Position numbers and translations under genes: made by a program. The notes beneath the pieces are model-generated. The model was not told the origin of the DNA. It saw only the letters and a program-made list of their open reading frames with translations, and made no database searches. Shown here in pieces: positions 57,588 through 64,000 of a stretch of 64,000 nucleotides of DNA; within the stretch, counting starts at the first letter, position 1, and every line of letters starts with the position of its first letter. This DNA is from Muscardinus avellanarius (lineage: Eukaryota; Chordata; Mammalia; Rodentia; Gliridae), in assembly GCA_963383645.1 (NCBI GenBank), contig OY726563.1, forward strand, positions 29,420,821 to 29,484,820, in the 5' to 3' direction.

Positions 57588-59334
57588 TGTTAGGATCTGA
57601 GAATCACCCCCTTACCCAAATAACGAAGAACACACCAAGGATGTAACACACAGGCAGGGTTTATTGTGCTGCAGCTCTTTACTGGCTAGCCAGTGGTCGA
57701 AATTCCTTCACTAGCTTGACTGTCAGTTGAGGAATTGCCCAGCAGCTACCAGAGTGAGATTCTGGCCAAGCTAGTGTTAGCTTCAGTAGACAGCAAGGAA
57801 AGCAGTCGGAATTCAATCGAGAGCTCACTTCAGGGTCTGGATTTACAGCCCCAGGAGGAAGTGGATACACATGTCAGAGCCCACCAACCTTAGAATACAA
57901 CCAATCAGATACAAGGACAAACAAGTACAACCAATAATTTTGAGCCCGCCAGAAGTCAGAACCCGCCAAGAGTCCGAGCCCGCCAAAGACTGCTTATCTC
58001 CCTTATGGTATGTGCTCGTTCACTAGGGCTGCCTCTGGCCAATTTTGTGGAATGCAGATGTTTCCAGGTAGATACAGGCTTGTAACTCAGACAGAACTAC
58101 TTTTACATTCTAAAGCACTTAAAAGCAATTCCTAAAAAGCAATTTCTAATATTCTTTAAACATCAAGCAAGTCTAAAATAAAAAAGACTATTACCGAACA
58201 GATGTTGAACATATACATAAGCAGTTGTACAGAAGCCAGAACTTGAGCAGACAGTTATTAAAGAAAGACCTGGACTTACAAGTTGACTAGATTCTGAATC
58301 CTAAATCCCAATGTCTTAATTCTCTAAAGCCATACTTAACAGTACCAGGGAAGCCTGGCCAGAGGTCAGGGGTCAGGCCTGAGGCTGTGGCCCATGGTGG
58401 ACTGCAGGGGTCCCTGTCTTGTGCCTTCAGAGGAGTAATGCAAGGGCGAGGCCAGGCAGTCCTGACCTGCAGCCTGCTCCACTCCATGGGCTCCTGCAGG
58501 CCCGCTGTCCTAGAACTGACTGGCCCTTCCCTTCTACCCCCTTCTCTTCCTAACCCCTCAGACTTGCCCTGCAGCCGGGCTCTGGACTCCGTTCCTGTGA
58601 GCCAGAAATATTCGTATCCATCCTGCTGCCCACACCGGCCTCAGCATCCAGATCCCTCCAGAGGGTCCTCTTGGGCCCTGGCACTGCAGGGGAGGAGTAC
58701 CTCTCCAAACATTGCCCTGCGGCCACCCTGGGCACAGCCGGGAGCCGCTCAGTCCCCGCACAGGGCCTTACGCGGTGGTATGACTGTCGAAAGCCCCTGG
58801 CCTTCCCGCGGGGATCTGCGGAGGACCTGCAGAACATTACAAGGATGAGAGCAAGCGAGGAAGACACACATGTGGCCTCCTGTCCTCATTCTGAATTCTC
58901 CGCATAAACCAGACCCGGCCTGAGTGAAAGTGCTTGTAAAATGTTCTTTGGACTGGAAAATCCCCGTCCGAGGAGGGGCTGCCTTTCCCATTTACCTTGG
59001 CTGGGCCAGGCTTATCTCTGCGCTGAGGAACCTGTCTGGGGAGCAAATTAGAATGGCCTTGTTCCAGAGGCCGGAGGGAGAGGGTTGATCTAGCTCAGAG
59101 ATTTGGGGCCCATGTTGCTCGCAGCTGTGGGGGTGGGGGGCAGCGCAGGGAGGACAGAGACCTTGTCCAACAAGCTGGAGGGGCCCTTCTGGGCATCTGG
59201 GTTTACAGATCTTCATTCTGTTTCCAATCTTACCTTACTTCTATGTCTTAACTCTATATTCAAATATCTTATTTCTACAAGGATCCTACCTTAATTCTAT
59301 AATATGAGGGGGTTATTACCCCAGTATCCCTACA
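57588..59334 (-). mobile_element. LTR element with a 4-bp duplication carrying a GC-rich insert
   Basis: TG...CA termini (tgttaggatc; atccctaca) are flanked by gttt on both sides (57584-57587 and 59335-59338). Four-base duplications fit class I (gammaretrovirus-like) elements. On the minus strand AATAAA (57665-57660) precedes a ~75-base R/U5-like end. Repeated ggcgggct-type boxes and CCAAT-like sequences occur at 57895-57990. Outer AT-rich LTR-like parts (57588-58340 and 59210-59334) enclose a GC-rich core at 58345-59205. No gag, pol or env frame is recognisable. It may be a solo LTR that captured DNA, or a short non-autonomous provirus. Confidence 0.65.
58345..59205. other. GC- and CpG-rich core of unknown origin inside the LTR element
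   Basis: About 860 bases differ sharply in base composition from both sides. A splice-acceptor-like run (cttctcttcctaacccctcag) ends at 58560. An open frame without stops follows from 58562 to 58904 on the plus strand (about 113 codons, ending PHSEFSA), and other frames are open too, as expected at high GC. I do not recognise the peptide. Captured host exon/intron DNA is one explanation, unusual LTR sequence another. Confidence 0.45.
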
Positions 59335-59422
59335 GTTTTAAAATTTAAAATAAATTAGGGCTGAGGGATATAGCTCAAAGTTAGAATTCTTTGGGTGTCA
59401 ATCCCAAGTACAAAAAAAAAAA

Positions 59423-59984
59423 AACCTGACTACACTAAGTATGTTCAAGGATGTGGAAGAATGGGAGCTCTCATACATTTTTGGTGGGAGTTAAAAACAG
59501 GGCACACTTGGAAAATTGCCTGCCGTTTTGATGCAGGCTAGGTGGGTTCTTATGCTCTTCATCAGCAGAATCAGAATCACAACTGTGACAGACTCAATAT
59601 TCTTTATTGGGACTTACTGCTGGAACATATGAGAAGCAAAGCACTGACCTAGAGAATGTTAGGCTTGCTCAGAATACAGAAGAAAAAACTAGTTTTATTT
59701 ATCCAAAAGGGAGATAGGGGTGGGATAGAGTTCAGAACATTAATTGGCTTTAGGTACATTACAAAAATGTTTTGTTTTGTTTGATTTTCCTGAAAAACAC
59801 TAAATTCTGAAAAATACAAGGTCAGTTAGTCAGCCTGTACCAAATATAATATTTTCATATCCATGTCACATTCTATATAAACAGCTCTACTTTGTGATAA
59901 AGATGAGTTACTACAGTTAAGAGAACACTTAGGTATAGAGTAGAAGAAAGTACAAATCTCTGCAATTAACAATTTAAAGTCATG
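59423..59984. other. Short L1 scrap and unique DNA
   Basis: The stretch 59440-59515 (ggatgtggaagaatgggagctctcatacattt) resembles L1 ORF2 C-terminal sequence on the plus strand. The remainder shows nothing recognisable. Confidence 0.4.
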
Positions 59985-60172
59985 AATGTTCATGCCTGTA
60001 TTTAAGTACTGGTGAGGCTTAGACAGGAGGATCACAGGTTCAAGGACAGCCTCAGCAACTTAGAGAGATCCTGTTTCAAAATAAAAAAACAAAAAGCACT
60101 GGGGGTGTAGGTAGGAGATAGAATGCCCTTGCCTGGGATTCAATCTTTAGTTCCCAGTACTATAAAAACAAA
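59985..60172 (+). mobile_element. Old B1-dID SINE
   Basis: It lacks the first bases and has a diverged dID half (gggggtgtaggtaggagatagaatg). A cccttgcctggg stretch remains, so part of the ID middle segment may be kept. Confidence 0.7.
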
Positions 60173-60316
60173 AAGATGAAGAAAGGAAGGAAATAAGGAA
60201 GGAAGGGATAAAAAAACATCCTGAGAGTTTACTTTTTTGATGATGGCAAGTAAGCCTTGGATGCAATTGGCCTTTGTCCCTGTCCTCATTTCTTTAAAAG
60301 TTAAACATGTGCATAT

Positions 60317-60656
60317 TGTTAGATGGCCAGAGCAAAAGCAACTTCATTTTGTGAAACTGCCGTTTCACAAGGCCCTCTGATAACTGAAAAGTCCCCATAT
60401 CTTGCTTACTGGAATGCCCCATATCTTTCTTGGCACAAAACTTGGAACCCTTAGATAACCCATTAGTAACTGCCAACCACCACATTTTGGCCTTAAGAAC
60501 TTCCTATTTCCACTTTCAGAACTACCTGGCAAAATTTGAAATTCCCTCCAAAATAGCCTATATAAAAACTCAGAAAATAAGCAAACATGGGCACCATCCT
60601 TTATTAGAGATCCTCTCCATAAGTTTTATCTCAATAAAGCCTGTTCTTCCATATAG

Positions 60657-60729
<73 letters not shown>

Positions 60730-60812
60730 CTCCTTTCCCTTCCCTTCCCTCCTCCAACTCTTCACATACCATCTCATCCAGGCATTTTACTTAGAGCTTT
60801 TTCTTAATCACA
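60317..60812 (+). mobile_element. Solo LTR, class I-like, with (CT)n in its 3' part
   Basis: The start TGTTAGATGG and the end aatcaca are LTR-like. A TATA box (tataaaa, 60561-60567) and AATAAA (60633-60638) are about 70 bases apart, which is typical LTR spacing. A long (CT)n tract follows the polyadenylation signal in the U5-like part. Matching target duplications were not found. Confidence 0.6.
60658..60724. repeat. (CT)n microsatellite
   Basis: About 33 CT units lie inside the LTR, just 3' of its polyadenylation signal. Confidence 0.95.
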
Positions 60813-60919
60813 GGTAGTTGGAAGCATGTCTTTGAAAAAATTATTTGTTTGTTTATAGCGAGATGTACATAGCAAATTTATTTGAAATTGTCAAAATTGG
60901 AAACAAATAAAATGTCTTT

Positions 60920-61165
60920 CAACAAGTAAATTAATAAATAAATTTCAGCATATAAATACCACAGAATTCTGAATAGCAACAAAAGAAATGAACAATTAAT
61001 GTACATGATTTGTAAATTAATCTGAAAATAATTATCTTGAATAAAATAAACCAGACCAAATACGATATGTTTCCAGTTACATAAAATTTTAGAAAATCAT
61101 ACTTGGTGATAGATAACAGATCATTGCTTACTAAAAAAAGGGCACATTTGACATGAAGGCAAGGG
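60920..61165 (+). pseudogene. Ancient L1 3' fragment
   Basis: The series aacaaaagaaatgaacaatta...accagaccaaatacgatatg...gtgatagataacagatc resembles the end of ORF2 in old L1M-type elements. It is highly diverged. Confidence 0.45.
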
Positions 61166-61594
61166 AAAATCAATGGACACAAAAGACTTTTTAAATTGAT
61201 TTTTATTTAAATTGATTTTTTATAATTTTTAAATTGTTTAGACTTGCTAATCCTAGGGAAGAATTACTGAGAAGGATAACCACAATAATTGAGATGAGTC
61301 ACCCAGCAATGGAGACACAGCAAAAATGGGGTATAAATGGAACTTACAGCCACTTGTAGATATTTTCCAGCATCATCCATGGCATATGCAAGATAATCAA
61401 TGCATAATAATTAATAAAGCCTCCATATTTAAATACTTAGAAGAATTTTAAATCTTTACTACTCTCAACCTGTCTTCATTCATCAACACTCTCAGATATG
61501 TTTGTCAGATATGTTTCAGTCAAATATGTTTGACTGGTTTCAAATGTAATTGTGAGCTGGGTCTGCAAATGAATGAGTATATATAATTGTGTTA

Positions 61595-61795
61595 CTGTGG
61601 AGTGTTTGCATATGCTTTTAATCATGGTACTTGGAGGCTGAGACAAGATAAGACTGTTCAAGAACAGTCTTAGAAAAGTAGCAAGACTCTCAACAACCCA
61701 GTGAGACCCTTTTTCAAAAACAAAAAATAAAAAGTGCTGGAGGTATAGTTTGGAGGTAGAATGTCCCTGGGTTCAATCCCCAATACCAATAAAAA
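61595..61795 (+). mobile_element. Old B1-dID SINE
   Basis: A diverged left half with a preserved dID half (ggaggtatagtttggaggtagaatg...gggttcaatcccc). Confidence 0.8.
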
Positions 61796-62120
61796 AGATG
61801 TAGTTGTGTTAATCTAATTAGACACATTGTACTCTGAATATGATTTCATGATTCTATGTAAACCTTTCAATTTTAAAGTTTCAGAAGTACTGAAGGATCG
61901 TCTAACTCAAAATATTCAATAGTCTGTGTTTGATTCTTTACATATCAGAGAAGCATTTTTGGAGGATGTTTGGATTTTATGTTTTTTTTAATAATGATGT
62001 TTGAATAAAAAAGCTTATAATAACCTATATATAATATTCTTATGTAAATATCTCATAGAAAATTTTGTTAAAGCCTATTAGATATTAAATTAATTAAAAT
62101 ATAAATAATTCCTCACATCA
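61796..62120. other. Unique AT-rich DNA
   Basis: No feature recognised. Confidence 0.4.
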
Positions 62121-62121
62121 T

Positions 62122-62333
62122 ATGTGGAGATTCCTCTCCGAGACCTGGGAGGGAGAGACCTGAAATGAAGGACCCAGACAATTGCTGCCACGGCCCTGCT
62201 TTCCTTGGAGTCTGCTGTGCTCCCACACGCATGACATGGCATAAGTATTAGCTGAGGCTGTCCGTGAACCGCGATCCTCCTGTCTTAGCCTCCCAAATGC
62301 TGAGATTAAAAGTGTGCACCACCAAGCCTGAGT
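62122..62333 (-). mobile_element. LTR fragment abutting a partial SINE
   Basis: 62122-62190 resembles in reverse the U5-like end at 10610-10686. 62184-62250 resembles 9073-9148 of the same element (catgacatggcay). From 62252 it changes into a reversed B1 half-SINE (gctgaggctgtccgtgaacc) ending at about 62333. The LTR piece and the SINE piece are both incomplete, so the junction is a rearrangement. Confidence 0.5.
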
Positions 62334-62700
62334 CACTGAGTAGATTTTTAAATTATTTACAAATAATTTTTTAAACACATTGTTCCTTTCATTCAATATT
62401 AAATAATTATCTGCTGCTATAGCCAGGTATGTATCTGGAGGCCAATGCTGGCCTAACAGACAAAGTTCAGATCATCTTGTTTAAGACAGAAAAAATGCAA
62501 TATCACCTATCATTTGTCTATTAATACTAATTAATTTATCAATAGGTATTCACCTAAATTGGAGATGGGGCTGGAATTAATATGTATCTTCAATTGAGAG
62601 AGAGAAAAAAATCTAGTGCTTACACACCCTGGAGGGTAGGACCACAAAAGTGGCTAAAGCTGCCAGGAACCAGCAGAGCTACCTTGGAAAAAGAGTTGTT
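62334..62700. other. Unique DNA
   Basis: No gene or named repeat recognised. Confidence 0.4.
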
Positions 62701-62702
62701 AG

Positions 62703-62724
62703 TTTTTTTTTTTTTTTTTTTTTT
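62703..62724. repeat. Poly-T directly before an L1 5' end
   Basis: Twenty-two T residues lie immediately upstream of the L1 5' UTR. It could be a T-rich insertion site or the reversed tail of another element whose body is lost. Confidence 0.8.
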
Positions 62725-64000
62725 CAAAATGGCGACTGAGGGACACAGCACCTCTCAGTAGCTGAAGTAAATAAAGTTTAAATACTGAGAAAGCAGTGTC
62801 TAAATCAACAAAACAAATACATACCAGGAACCAAAACACATCCTGTACCTCGGCGGAACCCTGAACGTGAACAAGAAGAACAAAGATCGGACACGGGACC
62901 TGCTCAGATACAATCTGACCGCGGACCGGAACGCTGAGCCGCGGGCTGCTTTGGCAGCTGTCCAAGGAGCTGCCTGCCCGATATTTCCATGGCAAGATAA
63001 TCCGGGAATAAAAACGGACTTAGGACCGCATCCTAAGCAGCGAGCAGCACCCACCAGAACTCTGTCTGTCCACCAGCGACCGGATCACATCGGCACAGAG
63101 ACTCACACGGATTCCTGCACCAAGACAGGTACCTGAGGGCGCCCTAGTAACTGGGGTCCTAGCGTGTGCGGAGTCGCAGTCTCAAACCCCCACCACGGGC
63201 TCAAGCCTCAGAGCACTCTCCTCGCGCATCCTGCCTGTCCCCTACTAGTAATCAGTGCCTGTACACTGCCCTCCTAAATTGGAGCCTGCTTCTGTGGCTA
63301 ACCCCTGCCACCTTGCCAGAGCCTACCCTCCAGGCTGCAAAAGCACTGGGAGACCCGGAAATCTCCTTGGGGCACCCCCAGCCTCTACGTCCCGCGGGAC
63401 GCAGAGACCATTGCTGGACACCGCACACTGGACCCTTGAGCACCTACCCTGCACCCCTGGCCCACCGCGGGGTATTCCCAACCTCCTGGTAGCCAGATGC
63501 TTAGTTCTAAGTGAGAACACAGCTCAATACACCTTGGAAGAACATACCAGCAGCAATAGACAGCTGCACCCACTCTCACTAGGGTCCAGTATTAACAGGG
63601 CATCCAGCCTGCATTCTTGGAATAGGCAGAGCTCTGGCAGTAAGTGTGGCCACCCAGGAACCAGCATTCATTTGCCCAGGGCACATCTTGGGACCACACC
63701 TGGCTAGCCCAGCTGGAATTTCCAGAGACACAAGAAAATCCATCGGGCCACAAAATCTGCTCAGGACCTCAGGGGGAAGTGCCAATTACACTTTAGTCAC
63801 TCTCCACCCCTGCTGTAGGGAAGCACAGGCTGGAGGCGAGGGTGGTGAGTGCAGATGTGCTGACCACAGGTTAGAATTTCGCAGAATCTGTGAACTGTAC
63901 AGAATCAAATAACAGTGAAACCAGACACCCGGACACATAAACCTAAAGCAGCTAAAGGAGAAAAAGGTGTCCAAACACCCAGAGTGACTTAAGAAGATAA
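62725..64000 (+). promoter_or_regulatory. L1 5' UTR, second type, running out of the window
   Basis: A CpG-rich leader of at least 1,276 bases starts with a YY1-like caaaatggcgactgaggg, the usual place of the YY1 site in L1 promoters. Typical leader boxes follow: ggacacgggacctgctc, caggtacctgagggcgccctag and acacccagagtgactt. It shares no obvious sequence with the 5' UTR at 19822-20566, so it represents a different L1 promoter lineage. No ORF1 start lies inside the window. The open frames within it are on both strands and are not credible proteins. Confidence 0.75.

Larger units (their letters stand above)
57468..59422 (+). mobile_element. B1-dID SINE split by the LTR element at 57588
   Basis: The B1 half (57468-57587, from gggtgtggtgtctcatgc) stops in the linker at gcttgttt. 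The linker and dID half resume at 59335 (gttttaaaatttaaaataaa, then ggctgagggatatagctcaa) and end with poly-A near 59422. The repeated gttt is the 4-bp duplication of the inserted LTR element. Confidence 0.8.

Noticed and set aside
60430..60807. 125-codon frame with a long SL repeat
   Set aside because: It spans an LTR and a (CT)n tract. The repeat is the microsatellite translated and the rest has no recognisable domain.
62699..63912. Many overlapping frames on both strands near the window end
   Set aside because: They lie in a CpG-rich L1 5' UTR, where open frames are expected by chance. None resembles ORF1.

Overview
The window is eukaryotic, and almost certainly rodent, genomic DNA. The strongest evidence is about 45 copies of a dimeric SINE. 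Its left half is related to 7SL/B1, and its right half is tRNA/ID-like but lacks the middle of the ID sequence. Established knowledge places this B1-dID arrangement in squirrel-related rodents, dormice, beavers and springhares. I cannot fix the species. I see no rRNA, tRNA, CRISPR array or bacterial gene, and no complete host protein gene. One possible host terminal exon lies at 374-445.

The region is a stack of transposable elements laid on AT-rich, non-coding DNA. 0-3 kb: old SINE pieces, an LTR and an inverted LINE-1 (L1). 3.1-6.6 kb: a 5'-truncated L1 on the minus strand with a decayed ORF2. 7.4-11 kb: a plus-strand L1 broken by SINEs and by a 1.77-kb LTR element. 11.5-13.1 kb: an L1 with an internal deletion. 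14.2-16.9 kb: first copy of a composite retrotransposon. 17.8-20.6 kb: an L1-like element with an intact ORF1 but no ORF2. 21-35 kb: SINEs, decayed L1s and old HAL1/L1M-type remnants. 35.1-37.4 kb: second copy of the composite element. 37-43 kb: SINEs and MaLR-type LTRs. 43.1-47.5 kb: a twin-primed L1 and an old L1/HAL1 remnant, each split by an LTR element with a 6-bp target duplication. 48-57 kb: AT-rich DNA with SINEs. 57.6-59.3 kb: a 1.75-kb LTR element carrying a GC-rich segment of unknown origin. 60.3-60.8 kb: another LTR. 62.7 kb to the end: the 5' UTR of an L1 that runs out of the window.

The most notable system is the pair of composite elements at 14175-16883 and 35073-37353, both on the minus strand. 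In element order each has a GC-rich 5' module, an A-rich linker, three degenerate units of about 170 bp with a YY1-like start, a VNTR of 50-bp units, and the last ~400 bp of the local L1 with an A-rich tail. Target-site duplications flank both. The two copies share the same VNTR/L1 junction but differ at their 5' ends and in VNTR length. This layout resembles primate SVA/LAVA elements but uses unrelated parts. I infer a non-autonomous family mobilised by L1.

The second notable element (17805-20566) joins a ~745-bp L1 promoter region, an intact 309-codon ORF1, antisense older L1 sequence and an L1 3' tail inside a perfect 16-bp duplication. It recalls HAL1 ('half-L1') elements. Together the window shows at least three unrelated L1-type 5' regions and many nested insertions whose relative ages can be read from which element interrupts which.
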